Positions 8,482 through 17,510 of a DNA stretch of 64,000 bases are shown piece by piece; position 1 is the stretch's first letter; each line of letters opens with the position of its first letter. The stretch lies in contig NZ_JAEPPI010000002.1 of the NCBI RefSeq assembly GCF_017641085.1, positions 558,001-622,000 on the forward strand. The letters run 5' to 3'. Both the position numbers and the translations under genes were made by a program. Below the pieces are notes generated by a model that made no database searches, was not told the origin of the DNA, and saw nothing but the letters and a program-made list of their open reading frames with translations. The DNA comes from Gracilimonas sp. (GTDB lineage Bacteria; Bacteroidota; Rhodothermia; Balneolales; Balneolaceae).

Positions 8482-10704
8482 ATGGGTAATCTTTCAAAAG
8501 CATTAGAGCTGATAGATAACAACTTTAAGCTTATTCCTTTGCATACACCTACTCCAAATGGCCAATGCTCTTGTGGGCAACGGTGTGACAGCCAAGGTAA
8601 GCATCCCAGAATACGCAATTGGACGGAAAAGGCAAGTAATGACCCCGGCCAAATTAGAGAATGGTGGCAGAAATGGCCGGAGGCAAATATTGGAATTGTT
8701 TGTGGCCGGTTATCCAACATTGTTGTTCTTGATATGGACCCACGGCATAAAGGTGAGGAGTCATTAGAAGCACTAGAACAAGAATTAGGTGTCTTCACGC
8801 AAACAACTACCATAATGACTGGTGGAGGAGGGAAGCATTTTTATTATCTCTATCCCGGAGAAAATAAAATAAGGAACAGCAGTGGAAAACTGGGAGAAGG
8901 CTTAGATGTGAAGACAGACGGTGGTTATGTGGTCGCACCAGGTAGTTTACATAAATCTGGCAGTAAATATGACTTTTTGTTTGGGTTGGAAGAAATCAAG
9001 CCTTTTCCAGACAAGTTGGTAAAGAGATTAAGGAACCATCGTAAAACTGAAAATAAACCGGACCTGAGTTCATCAGACCCAATATGGGAGGGTAAGCGCA
9101 ACGATACATTATTTAGTATTGGCGTAGAATTACGAAAAAGAGGGGCAAACCGAATACAAATTGAGTCCGAACTCATAGATATAAATAGACTACGCTGTAA
9201 TCCCCCTCTAGAAAATTCAGAAATTAAGTCTATTGCAAACAGTGCAAGTAAGGGGCCTGGTTCAGTTAATGGTAATTTTATGAAAAATGCAGAAAACGAA
9301 GAGTATGGTCTCTGGGATACCGAATTTGGTAATGCTAATGAGTTTGTAGAAAGGTTTACTGAGGAGGTTAGATATAACATAGACGGAAAGCATTGGCTGG
9401 TCTGGGATGGAGCAAGATGGAAAAAAGACCCAAATGAACTCATTGTCTCAGGATATGCTAAGAAATTGATAGAGAAAATGTACGAGGAGGCCTCCAAAAT
9501 CAAGGATACAGAATTAAGAGACAAAAAAATTCAACACATTAAAAAATCAGCTAAAGGAACAGGAATAAATGCCATTCTTACGATTGCAAGAACAGACCTA
9601 CGGATTAGAATTACAGAAAATCAGCTCGATCAACGGCTGATGATGATTACCCTGGAAAACCTTACTTATGATCTGGACTCTGGAAAAAAATTAAAGCATA
9701 ATCCCAATCATTTTATCACAAAAAAACTTCCGTTTTCTTTTGATTCAAAAGCAAGGGGGCAAAGGTGGAGAGAGTTTGTTCTACAGATAATGAATGGGGA
9801 TGAGGAAATGGCTTCCTTCCTACAAGAGGCGGTTGGTTATTCACTAACCGGACTTACGTCAGAGCAATGCCTTTTCTTTTTATATGGCCAGGGGAAAAAC
9901 GGTAAAACCACATTTGTGGAAGTTTTAATGAAATTGTTTGATGAATATGCTTGCAAAGCAGAAAATCGAATGATTATGGATGTTGGTAATTCATCAGCTA
10001 TCCCTAACGATGTAGCCAGGTTGAATGGACACAGATTTGTGCTTTTTTCTGAAATTCAAGAAGGTCGAAGGCTTGATGAGGCAAAGGTTAAGAATTTGAC
10101 CGGTGGAGATACCATAACGGCTCGTTTTCTTCGTCAGGAATTTTTTGATTTCGAACCCTCTCATACCATTTGGCTATTTGGCAATCACAAACCATTAATT
10201 TCCGGAACAGATGATGGCATTTGGAGAAGACTTCGGCTGATCAAGTTTGCCCGGCAATTTTCAGAAAAAGAAAGAGATCGGCATCTGCGGGAGAAGTTGT
10301 ATAAGGAATTACCAGGAATTTTTAACTGGGCCCTCGAGGGACTTGAAAAATGGAAGGGTAATGGTAGAAGGTTAGCCATTCCTGAAAAAGTAAAAAGGGA
10401 AACCCTGAATTATCGAGGAGAAATGGATGTGCTCACTTCGTTTATTCAGGAAACGTGTAAGGAGGGTGTGACTTATTCGTGTAGCAATAAAGAATTGCGA
10501 TCTGCTTATGAGCTGTGGTGCTCGGAGAATGGATTACAGGTGATGAGTAACAAAACCATCAACCCGAAACTAGAGCAGAAAGGGTTCAAAAAGTATTATT
10601 CCAATGGCCGAGTACATTGGAAAGGCATAACCCCAGTCTTAGGAAACGAAGTAGAGGAAGTAGAGGATGTAGAGGAAAAATCAGATTATCAGCTAAAAAT
10701 TTAA
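8482..10704 (+). CDS. Primase-helicase (prim-pol N-terminus, D5/P4-type helicase C-terminus)
   Basis: The 740-aa protein begins with a bifunctional primase/polymerase-like domain (about 1-190; IGIVCGRLSNIVVLDMD, GGGGKHFYY, GEGLDVKTDGGYVVAPGS). A primase C-terminal linker follows, then a D5_N region and an SF3 helicase with Walker A YGQGKNGKTT (about 467-476) and Walker B-like RFVLFSEIQEG. The layout is that of phage- and satellite-type replication proteins. The 3' end encodes VEEVEDVEE from three 9-nt units that form half of an iteron array. Its presence argues that the element can replicate autonomously after excision. Confidence 0.9.
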   Translation: MGNLSKALELIDNNFKLIPLHTPTPNGQCSCGQRCDSQGKHPRIRNWTEKASNDPGQIREWWQKWPEANIGIVCGRLSNIVVLDMDPRHKGEESLEALEQELGVFTQTTTIMTGGGGKHFYYLYPGENKIRNSSGKLGEGLDVKTDGGYVVAPGSLHKSGSKYDFLFGLEEIKPFPDKLVKRLRNHRKTENKPDLSSSDPIWEGKRNDTLFSIGVELRKRGANRIQIESELIDINRLRCNPPLENSEIKSIANSASKGPGSVNGNFMKNAENEEYGLWDTEFGNANEFVERFTEEVRYNIDGKHWLVWDGARWKKDPNELIVSGYAKKLIEKMYEEASKIKDTELRDKKIQHIKKSAKGTGINAILTIARTDLRIRITENQLDQRLMMITLENLTYDLDSGKKLKHNPNHFITKKLPFSFDSKARGQRWREFVLQIMNGDEEMASFLQEAVGYSLTGLTSEQCLFFLYGQGKNGKTTFVEVLMKLFDEYACKAENRMIMDVGNSSAIPNDVARLNGHRFVLFSEIQEGRRLDEAKVKNLTGGDTITARFLRQEFFDFEPSHTIWLFGNHKPLISGTDDGIWRRLRLIKFARQFSEKERDRHLREKLYKELPGIFNWALEGLEKWKGNGRRLAIPEKVKRETLNYRGEMDVLTSFIQETCKEGVTYSCSNKELRSAYELWCSENGLQVMSNKTINPKLEQKGFKKYYSNGRVHWKGITPVLGNEVEEVEDVEEKSDYQLKI

Positions 10705-10739
10705 TACTGGAAGAAGTCTACATGCTCTACTTGGTCTAC
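10651..10739. repeat. Two sets of 9-bp-period iterons flanking an A+T-rich stretch (candidate origin)
   Basis: GTAGA begins at 10651, 10660 and 10669; its complement TCTAC begins at 10717, 10726 and 10735. Both sets have an exact 9-bp period and face each other across an A+T-rich spacer of about 43 nt. The first set is in the 3' end of the primase gene, the second is non-coding. SaPI-type satellites are known to have an origin just 3' of their rep gene, made of two short iteron sets around A+T-rich DNA, so this is a good origin candidate. No experiment is implied. Confidence 0.6.
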
Positions 10740-10772
10740 AAATCATAATTTTCACTTCTATTCCGAACAAGT

Positions 10773-11132
10773 ATGAACAATGCACCCAAGGTATGTGTCA
10801 CATGTGGAAAAGACATATCATTTAAGAGATGTGATGCAAAATACTGTAGTTCGCGATGTCGCATGCAAAAAAAGAGAGAAAAACAGAAAATTGAATTGGT
10901 TGAAAAACTGAAAAATATTTGCTCCTTACTGCCCAATCATACCGTTAAGGGACCAAAGGGTGAAATTTTCATAAAATCATGTAAGTGCTTTAAAGAGAAT
11001 CATAAATTTATCAGTATTTCAGATATACAGAATTACAGTTTTCATAAAATTGAACAGTGTGTGAAAGAAAAACAGAAAATTTTAAACATAGGAGGCCTGG
11101 TGAAAGGAATAGGGGATCTTATATCCCGGTAG
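10773..11132 (+). CDS. Small zinc-ribbon protein of the element core
   Basis: The 119-aa product opens with CVTCGKDI and CDAKYCSSRCRMQ, a four-cysteine (CxxC...CxxxC-like) zinc-binding pattern, followed by a basic helix and an unremarkable C-terminal half. Similar short zinc-ribbon proteins often follow primase genes in Bacteroidota integrative elements. The gene lies downstream of the candidate origin and is the last rightward gene of the core. Two ACAGAAAAT boxes are inside it (10883, 11072). The function is unknown; DNA binding is plausible. Confidence 0.7.
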   Translation: MNNAPKVCVTCGKDISFKRCDAKYCSSRCRMQKKREKQKIELVEKLKNICSLLPNHTVKGPKGEIFIKSCKCFKENHKFISISDIQNYSFHKIEQCVKEKQKILNIGGLVKGIGDLISR

Positions 11133-11191
11133 AAAACAAGTGATTTACAGAAAATTGGCCTTATATGAGGCTATATACGGAAAGAAAAGGG

Positions 11192-11404
11192 CGATTTTCT
11201 GTTTTTTTAAACCAGGCTTTAGAGTTGAGATTTTGAAAAACAGATTTTTGAATGAGTATCGCATCAATCAGAAATTAAAAATATGAAAATTGCATCGCCG
11301 TCAATGAGCAGTTCTTCAATATTGTCAAATAATCATTTTGAATTTCAGACAATTAGTAAGACCACGTGATTACTGGTTAAGTCTTTCAAAAAAACAGAAA
11401 ATCG
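11192..11404. repeat. Perfect 17-bp inverted repeats closing two convergent operons
   Basis: CGATTTTCTGTTTTTTT (11192-11208) recurs exactly in inverse orientation at 11388-11404. Each copy ends in seven T's on the strand of the operon that approaches it, so both may be terminator-like. The left copy can also pair with ACAGAAAAT at 11147-11155. The 277-nt gap (11133-11409) between the zinc-ribbon gene and the metallopeptidase gene holds no other gene I can see. Confidence 0.5.
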
Positions 11405-11409
11405 TAAGT

Positions 11410-12180
11410 TTACTTATATCCCTCCAGCTTATGCTTTCGCTTCTGCCAGTCCGGGAGCACCTTTTTCAGTAAATCATAAAACTTGCTGTCATGCTGAGGG
11501 TGCTTGATGTGACAAAGCTCATGAATTATCACATAATCGATACAGTAAACCGGATGTTTAATTAAATCGGGATTTAGTAAGATATTACCAGAGGCCGTGA
11601 AGCTTCCCCAGCGTTTATCCATGTGATACACTTTGAGCTCGTTAGGTTTTCCAATACCATACTTCTGAACCATATCTAAACAATCCTGGAGTCGGTCTCT
11701 AAACTTTTCCTCGGCTTTTTCCCGGTACCAGGCATCCAATTGAGCTTTTACATGCTTTGGGTTCCCCTTCTGTTTAGAATGAATAAAGAAGTAGCCTCTC
11801 TTTAGCTTGACCGATTCTTCTTCATTTTCAGGTTGTAATACCTTGAGCCTGTATTGTTTGCCTAAATATCGATGAGTTTCACCACTTACATATTCAAACT
11901 CTATCTGTTCATTCTCGAACCGGTCAAAATGTTTGATCTGTTTTGTGATCCACCGTCTCCGGTGTCTCACTTTCTCATAAATTTTATCAAGTGAGCTTTC
12001 CTCTGGTGCCGTAACCCAAACCGTTTGATCGGGATATACAGCAATTTCCAATGTTTCACGACTTGAGTAGCTCAGATTAAATTGAATAGACGTGGTGCCA
12101 TATTCAATCGTCTGAATATTATCGTGTACTAAAGGACTGCTTTGACTTGATGATGGTTTCTGCAATGCGCTCGATGACAT
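11410..12180 (-). CDS. YgjP/SprT-like zinc metallopeptidase (DUF45), last gene of the type I R-M operon
   Basis: The roughly 256-aa protein carries the zinc motif HELCHIKHPQHD near its C-terminus and the family stretch DKRWGSFTASGNILLNP. DUF45/YgjP-like metallopeptidases are regular companions of type I restriction operons, but their role there is not settled. The gene overlaps the 3' end of hsdR by about 60 nt in another frame. The ATG at 12180 is preceded by an in-frame TTG. The overlap indicates translational coupling to HsdR. Confidence 0.82.
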   Translation of the reverse strand: MSSSALQKPSSSQSSPLVHDNIQTIEYGTTSIQFNLSYSSRETLEIAVYPDQTVWVTAPEESSLDKIYEKVRHRRRWITKQIKHFDRFENEQIEFEYVSGETHRYLGKQYRLKVLQPENEEESVKLKRGYFFIHSKQKGNPKHVKAQLDAWYREKAEEKFRDRLQDCLDMVQKYGIGKPNELKVYHMDKRWGSFTASGNILLNPDLIKHPVYCIDYVIIHELCHIKHPQHDSKFYDLLKKVLPDWQKRKHKLEGYK

Positions 12181-15100
12181 CAAAATCTCGTTTAAGGTCT
12201 AATTCTCTGAATAATTCAATCATATAGTCTTCAATAGCAATGAACATCTGATTTTTGACATCGGGATTAGTTTCCCAATCCACAATTGTCAGTTTTTCCA
12301 TTATTTTATCCAATTCAAGACCAGCTTTAGTGTATAATTCTTCTCGTTCTTCTTCATCAACAGGTAGGTAAGCACCGTCAAACTTTTCTTCCAGCTCTTC
12401 TTTAACGCTATTGTAGAAGGACCGTGCTACCGGACGTTCTTTAAGTTCATTTGGAGTGCCATCCCAAATTCCTTGCTTCACACCCTGATTAATATCTTTC
12501 ACTTTTTCCAGGTACTCTTTCTCCGATATTCGGTCGTGTAAAAACTTCTGAATAGTCTCTTCAATTAAGTCAGAGAATTTACGATATAATGCCGGGTCTT
12601 CATCCATACGCTCCTGGATTACCTTCTTAGTCTTACTGGCTATTTCATCCGCTTTAGAGGCATCGGAGCGTTCTTTTTGCTTATTCTGCATCTCAAAGAA
12701 GTTGTCGCTGAATATATCAACCGGATCAACGATTTGATCAATGCCTTCAGTGCCTACATAGGAATCTATGAGCTTCTGCACCCGATCTTCATATTCTCGG
12801 TGATCAATGGCCTCACCGTATCGGATTCGCACAGACCTGCGAAGGTTTTCAAAAAACTTAAGGTCTTTCTTATAGGTGATGATCTTGGATTCATCGATAT
12901 AATCAAACAGCTTGTCTGCAGAAAAAGCGGCCTGAAGGGTGCGAGCAAAGTTTGAGAGTTTCTCATAAAATTCATCTCTCAAGTCATCATGCCTAAGATG
13001 TCGCTCCATTGCCTCATTGTCAGAAGTATCCTCACAGTCCTCAAATAAATCCCAGAGTTCTTGATGGAGTTTGGGTAGGGTTTCCGCAACTTCTTTGATT
13101 GGAGTTACCATTCCTTGTAAGTCTTTCTGCTCAAAACCGCTGAGCGCCGAGTACGTGTTAATAGCATCGGTTAAGGTTCCCAAAATCCCTACATAGTCAA
13201 TAATGAACCCATAATCTTTTCCTTCAAAAAGGCGGTTTACCCGTGCAATTGCCTGAAGCAAGTTGTGCTCTTCCAAATAGCGAGCCATATAAAGCACCGT
13301 ATTATTTGGAGCATCAAAACCGGTTAAGAGTTTGTAGACAACAATCACCAGCTCCACTTCCCGGCTGTCTGATTTAAATAGGTTAACCAGGCTCTTTTCG
13401 TAGTCTTCTTTGTTACTAAACCGATCCATCATTTGTTGCCAGAATATCTGAACTTCATCATTTGGATCGTCATAGGTATCATCATGACCTTCCCTCGTAT
13501 CAGGGGGGGAGATGACAAGTTCTGCATTGATTTGGCCTCGTTCCTTAAAATAGCGGTAATAGCGTACAGCGGTTTTGCGGTCCGGTACGGCAAGCTGTGC
13601 TTTATACTTGGTGTCTTTGAGGTTTTTCAAGAAATGATCGGTTACATCACGGGCAATTTCTTCAATGACTAACTGAGCAGTTAGCACTTTATTCAGCGTA
13701 GAATATCTAAGTTTATAATCAGCAACCTGCTCCTCAGACATATCTTTCATGTCCCGCTCAAATTCCCGATCCAGTTTTTCTTTCCAGGTGTCCAGCTTTG
13801 CAGCACGACCTTCATAGATGATAGGAACCACAGCTCCATCTTCTACGGCCTGATCCATAGAATAGGAATCAATAATACCTCCAAATTTATTGGCAGTATT
13901 CTTTTCATCTTTCATGAGAGGAGTTCCGGTAAATCCCAGGTAACAGGCATTGGGCAGAATCTTTTTCATTTGTGCATGCAGCAATCCGTACTGGGTACGG
14001 TGAGATTCATCTATGAGCACAAAGATGTTGCGAGACTTATTGATTAGATTTTTTTGGTTTAGAGCTGCCTTAAACTTGTTGATAATGGTAGATACGTTTT
14101 CAGCGCCCGGATCTTTAATAAGCTTAGCCAAATGTGTACCACTTCTGGCTTTGGTGATACTTTTACCACAGCTCTTAAATGTTTTATAGAGCTGATCATC
14201 CAAATCTGTGCGGTCTGTAACCAGCAAAATACGCTGGGAGGGAATGTCATCCGCGACGGCCAGGTTTTTAGACATAAACACCATTGTAATCGATTTTCCG
14301 CTACCCTGAGTATGCCAGATAACACCGCCTTTTCTACTACCGTCTGAATCTGTTTGACGGACCCGGCTCATCATTCGTTTAACCCCGAAATACTGCTGAT
14401 ATCGAGCAATCTTACGGGTGTTATTATCAAACACAGTGAAGTTGCGAGTTAGCTCAAGTAGTCGGTCAGGTTTGCATAGGCTGTATAGGTTTAAATCCTG
14501 GGTAGTGGGTTGCCGGTCTTTAGAAGCTGTGAGTGGCTTTTCATAGTAATGGCTTCGAAGTCTTGTCTTCCAATCTTCATTGACATCTGGTTGAGATACC
14601 AACTCCTTCACGACTTTCTCTATGTCTTCTTCTTCTCTCCAGATCGACCAGAACTTCTTACTTGTTCCGGTAGCTGCATACGATAACTCATTCACGCAGG
14701 AAGCAATTAACAACTGGGTAAAATGAAAGAAGCCAGGCACTTCTTCCTTCCCTTGATTGCGCAGATGTTGAGAGATGGCCTCGTCTAAAGCATGTTTTTT
14801 ATCTCTACGCTTATTTTCAATAGCCACAAAGGGGATACCGTTCACAAATAGGACGATATCAACTCGTCGAACCTGTGTTTTCCCTTTGATCTCGAATTCA
14901 TCTGCGACGTGATAAACATTATTCTCGGGATGTTCCCAGTCTACATAGTTGAACGGAAAGCTTTTTTTATCTCCTTTAACGACCTGTTCATAACTTTTCC
15001 CCAAAGTGAGTAGGTCATAAATCTTTTCATTTGTTTTGACCAGTCCTTCATCCAGTTGTTGTTGTAGATCATAAGCCGCCCGGCTAACAGCAGATTCCGG

Positions 15101-15307
15101 GAAGGGCAGGGTTTCCCCTTTGTATTCTATTTTGTTAATCTTGGATAGCTGCTCTTCCATGATATCCGTGAGCACAAACCGAGTCAGTAACCCATCTCGC
15201 ATTTCCAGTGCTTTCTCTGGCGAGATGTAGGTATATCCCATCTGTTGCAACAAGCGAATAGCTGGCAGCTGAGAGTCTTTGTCTTCAAGGTATGTTGATT
15301 GACTCAT
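12119..15307 (-). CDS. hsdR: Type I restriction enzyme, R (motor/nuclease) subunit
   Basis: The 1062-aa protein has a PD-(D/E)xK nuclease (D150, E164-x-K166 in VDIVLFVNGIPFVAIENK) and SF2 translocase motifs, including Walker A TQGSGKS (334-340) and DEAD-like LIDESHRTQYG. These are followed by the C-terminal helical region that docks to HsdM. It should translocate and cleave unmodified DNA with HsdM2S. The length is normal and no frame break is seen. It is separated from hsdS by five other genes, an unusual spacing described under findings. Confidence 0.95.
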   Translation of the reverse strand: MSQSTYLEDKDSQLPAIRLLQQMGYTYISPEKALEMRDGLLTRFVLTDIMEEQLSKINKIEYKGETLPFPESAVSRAAYDLQQQLDEGLVKTNEKIYDLLTLGKSYEQVVKGDKKSFPFNYVDWEHPENNVYHVADEFEIKGKTQVRRVDIVLFVNGIPFVAIENKRRDKKHALDEAISQHLRNQGKEEVPGFFHFTQLLIASCVNELSYAATGTSKKFWSIWREEEDIEKVVKELVSQPDVNEDWKTRLRSHYYEKPLTASKDRQPTTQDLNLYSLCKPDRLLELTRNFTVFDNNTRKIARYQQYFGVKRMMSRVRQTDSDGSRKGGVIWHTQGSGKSITMVFMSKNLAVADDIPSQRILLVTDRTDLDDQLYKTFKSCGKSITKARSGTHLAKLIKDPGAENVSTIINKFKAALNQKNLINKSRNIFVLIDESHRTQYGLLHAQMKKILPNACYLGFTGTPLMKDEKNTANKFGGIIDSYSMDQAVEDGAVVPIIYEGRAAKLDTWKEKLDREFERDMKDMSEEQVADYKLRYSTLNKVLTAQLVIEEIARDVTDHFLKNLKDTKYKAQLAVPDRKTAVRYYRYFKERGQINAELVISPPDTREGHDDTYDDPNDEVQIFWQQMMDRFSNKEDYEKSLVNLFKSDSREVELVIVVYKLLTGFDAPNNTVLYMARYLEEHNLLQAIARVNRLFEGKDYGFIIDYVGILGTLTDAINTYSALSGFEQKDLQGMVTPIKEVAETLPKLHQELWDLFEDCEDTSDNEAMERHLRHDDLRDEFYEKLSNFARTLQAAFSADKLFDYIDESKIITYKKDLKFFENLRRSVRIRYGEAIDHREYEDRVQKLIDSYVGTEGIDQIVDPVDIFSDNFFEMQNKQKERSDASKADEIASKTKKVIQERMDEDPALYRKFSDLIEETIQKFLHDRISEKEYLEKVKDINQGVKQGIWDGTPNELKERPVARSFYNSVKEELEEKFDGAYLPVDEEEREELYTKAGLELDKIMEKLTIVDWETNPDVKNQMFIAIEDYMIELFRELDLKRDFDVIERIAETIIKSKQSFSTR

Positions 15308-15311
15308 ACTG

Positions 15312-15794
15312 TTAATTTTTTGGTTTTATAAACAGTTGTTCACCTTCACTCAGGTAATAGGAGTCTTTATTAGTGGTGGTATTCTCCTTCTCCCACAATT
15401 CTTCTAGTGTATCGAGCTTCTGATACCAATAGTTCATCCCCGCTTGCCAAGAACTCCATATTTTTGGATCAATCCTGCCCTTTGAGTGCCAAAGTCTTTC
15501 CTCAGCACATAAGTTTAGATAATCATTGAGCTTGCTATACAGCTCTGGCTTATTCTCTCTAAGAAAGTTTAGGTCAACATTCTGATTATTGCTTTCAAGG
15601 GTCTTGATATCATGTAACTTATCATTTAATTCATCATACCAATCATTAAACCGTATTAAAAGGGTATGATTAAATTCATCTTCAGCCAATTTATGTTGGC
15701 TTTTTGAATACTTATATGTGACCCAAAGTCCAGCCCCACCAAGTATTATACCTTGAATTCCAAACTTTATTATCTCCAACCAAAATTCACTCAT
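15312..15794 (-). CDS. Single-TM protein between the CBASS-like pair and hsdR
   Basis: The 160-aa product has an N-terminal membrane segment (about residues 9-28, IKFGIQGIILGGAGLWVTYK) and a soluble part with FNDWYDELNDKL and YLNLCAEERLWHSKGRID. The soluble part looks like the helical DUF4760-type domains found in small membrane proteins of unknown role. It ends 4 nt before the hsdR start, so the two are probably coupled, while 78 nt separate it from the CD-NTase gene. I cannot assign a function; it could belong to either neighbour or be a separate effector. Confidence 0.65.
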   Translation of the reverse strand: MSEFWLEIIKFGIQGIILGGAGLWVTYKYSKSQHKLAEDEFNHTLLIRFNDWYDELNDKLHDIKTLESNNQNVDLNFLRENKPELYSKLNDYLNLCAEERLWHSKGRIDPKIWSSWQAGMNYWYQKLDTLEELWEKENTTTNKDSYYLSEGEQLFIKPKN

Positions 15795-15872
15795 AAGTTG
15801 CTCCTATTACTACAAATCTATTTATTTAATTTGTACTCCTAATTCGATTGATTTAAACCAATCCATATGGTA

Positions 15873-16691
15873 TCAGTTTAGGGGTGGAAATATTTTTTTT
15901 AGTATGTCTACAGCATCACTTTCATGTCCTTTCTTTTTAAACCGTTTAATCACATCCACACGATCTTTGAGACGCCCAATTTTTTCTCTTTTCCAGTCAG
16001 GGTCATTCCATGAATTGGTAATGCCATTAACAAATTCATAGAAATAATCCTCTAACTTTTCATTTGAGAAATATTGGTACATGAAAGGATTTACATAGAA
16101 GGCTTTAAGTATTTTTTCTTCTAAGTCAAATGACCTGAAAGGATACTTATTTACTGCATTCCAGTATTTAATCACCCTAATCAAAGGCTTGATGAGGGAA
16201 TTATTTTCTTTGTTTGATATTACAAGGTCAGTTTCAAGTTCCAATGGACTTGTTCTAACCCAGTCATCATAGGATGATGCTTTATCTGGTATTCTATATT
16301 CTGCTGCTCTCCAAAAACTTGATAGTGCTGGGACTAGCTCAAAATGGATATGACTTAAGGATAAAATGATAGTAGGATGTGATTGTTTTATCTCTGATCT
16401 GGAATATTTCATATCTGAAAACCTTCTCAGTCTATCCAAGTAGGTTTGAGGTTTGTAGTTGTCATCTTTAAAAACAATCATGTAATCTACATCAGAGTTG
16501 CTATCCATTTTTCTAGGCATCATTGTATCTCTATTTGAAGAGCCAAACTGGAAGTGATCAGTTAAATCAGATCCAAAATATTGATTCAATCTATCAGAAA
16601 GTGTCGAAATTGACCTCTTGATATTTTGCTTTTCCTCATCTCTGACGATAGCTTGGTTTGCAATACTCGTTAAATAACTATTGATGGTCAT
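15873..16691 (-). CDS. CD-NTase-like (SMODS-type) nucleotidyltransferase
   Basis: The 272-aa protein shows the CD-NTase active site: GSS (50-52), paired acids D67/D69 in NSDVDYMIVF, and a third acid E118 in HIHFELVPAL. CD-NTases make cyclic oligonucleotides that switch on CBASS effectors. Its start ATG overlaps the stop of the SLATT gene (TAATG), so the two are translationally coupled. An effector with two membrane helices encoded directly upstream fits a minimal CBASS-like system. The product nucleotide cannot be read from sequence. A Glu at the third position is the family norm for SLATT-linked members as I recall it. Confidence 0.85.
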   Translation of the reverse strand: MTINSYLTSIANQAIVRDEEKQNIKRSISTLSDRLNQYFGSDLTDHFQFGSSNRDTMMPRKMDSNSDVDYMIVFKDDNYKPQTYLDRLRRFSDMKYSRSEIKQSHPTIILSLSHIHFELVPALSSFWRAAEYRIPDKASSYDDWVRTSPLELETDLVISNKENNSLIKPLIRVIKYWNAVNKYPFRSFDLEEKILKAFYVNPFMYQYFSNEKLEDYFYEFVNGITNSWNDPDWKREKIGRLKDRVDVIKRFKKKGHESDAVDILKKIFPPLN

Positions 16692-17194
16692 TATTCTTTA
16701 GTATCTATTCGGTGTGTACTACGACCTTCATCTATGTCCTTCTTAGCTTGGTCATAGTCTTTTCTACTTATTGAAGGTGAGTTTTGATTTAAATCATCCC
16801 TTATTTCACCCAATTCTTTAATCCTTTTTTTGGCGAAATCTTCATCGAAACTATGCTCTAAGTCAATCTCCCGGAAAATTCTTGTTTGATTTCTGAGCTT
16901 TAAATATTGGTTACCAGCACTTTTGTGAAGCTCAGATTTTTCAGATGGTTTGAGAAAAGTCAATGTTGTAGTAAGTGCCGTGGAAACGGCTGCAAGAATA
17001 AGGGCAAGTACCGTTTCTTCTCCAATATATGCCCCTCCTGAAAGTGCAACTGCTAAAGCCGAAGGCAGTCCAATTGTATAGTGATACTTCTTCCACCGGT
17101 TACCTGCATTAAAGTGACTGCGGGCAGAATGATCAACATCTTCTTCAATGCGTGAAGCTTCATTAGCTACTTTTGTTTTTAAATCAGACATCAT
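16691..17194 (-). CDS. SLATT-domain two-TM protein, putative CBASS-like effector
   Basis: The 167-aa product has two adjacent membrane segments (about residues 38-59, YHYTIGLPSALAVALSGGAY, and 63-84, TVLALILAAVSTALTTTLTF). They are flanked by helical regions with RSHFNAGNRWKKYHY and LHKSAGNQYLKLRNQTRIF. This is the pattern of SLATT proteins, predicted pore-forming effectors tied to SMODS/CD-NTase enzymes. It precedes and overlaps the CD-NTase gene. The expected role is membrane disruption once the nucleotide signal is made; that is known for other TM effectors and inferred here. Confidence 0.8.
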   Translation of the reverse strand: MMSDLKTKVANEASRIEEDVDHSARSHFNAGNRWKKYHYTIGLPSALAVALSGGAYIGEETVLALILAAVSTALTTTLTFLKPSEKSELHKSAGNQYLKLRNQTRIFREIDLEHSFDEDFAKKRIKELGEIRDDLNQNSPSISRKDYDQAKKDIDEGRSTHRIDTKE

Positions 17195-17211
17195 GTTTCC
17201 TTTATGGATGT

Positions 17212-17496
17212 TTAAACGTTTAACCCTTTATTCCTCAAATAAAGCAGATGAGTAGCTGGTTCAATAACTTCTGTATCAATAAATGTTCTATATAGGCTTT
17301 CAGGATCATCAAAAGAGGCGTTCAATCGTCCGATATCAGTACCTCCGCGATTGACTAGTAGCCTGTTGTCTGTTACTCGAAAGCGATCTGTTGCATGTGG
17401 ATGAAACCAATACTCACCATCCTTTTCCATTCCAAATTCAATCAGGCTTTCTTCTTCGAAATTTATTAATAGGGTATATAACTCATCACTGGTCAT
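17212..17496 (-). CDS. Unknown 94-aa protein between Shedu and SLATT genes
   Basis: No family is recognised. The product is short, acidic, without membrane segments, and looks like one alpha/beta domain (EYWFHPHATDRFRVTDNRLL in the middle). It lies 14 nt after the Shedu stop and 17 nt before the SLATT start, in the same direction. It is therefore almost certainly translated as part of the defence operon. It could be an accessory, inhibitor or sensor for either neighbour. Confidence 0.65.
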   Translation of the reverse strand: MTSDELYTLLINFEEESLIEFGMEKDGEYWFHPHATDRFRVTDNRLLVNRGGTDIGRLNASFDDPESLYRTFIDTEVIEPATHLLYLRNKGLNV

Positions 17497-17510
17497 AGTC
17501 TTATATTTTT

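Noticed and set aside
8925-9524. 199-aa minus-strand frame
   Set aside because: It is antisense to the primase-helicase gene, Ser/Leu rich and without motifs.
10651-10677. GTAGAGGAA units as a mere coding repeat
   Set aside because: They do encode VEEVEDVEE, but the opposed non-coding copies with the same 9-bp period make a simple protein repeat an insufficient explanation.
8191-11132. Complete prophage
   Set aside because: There is integrase and replication but no capsid, portal, terminase, tail or lysis gene in the window.
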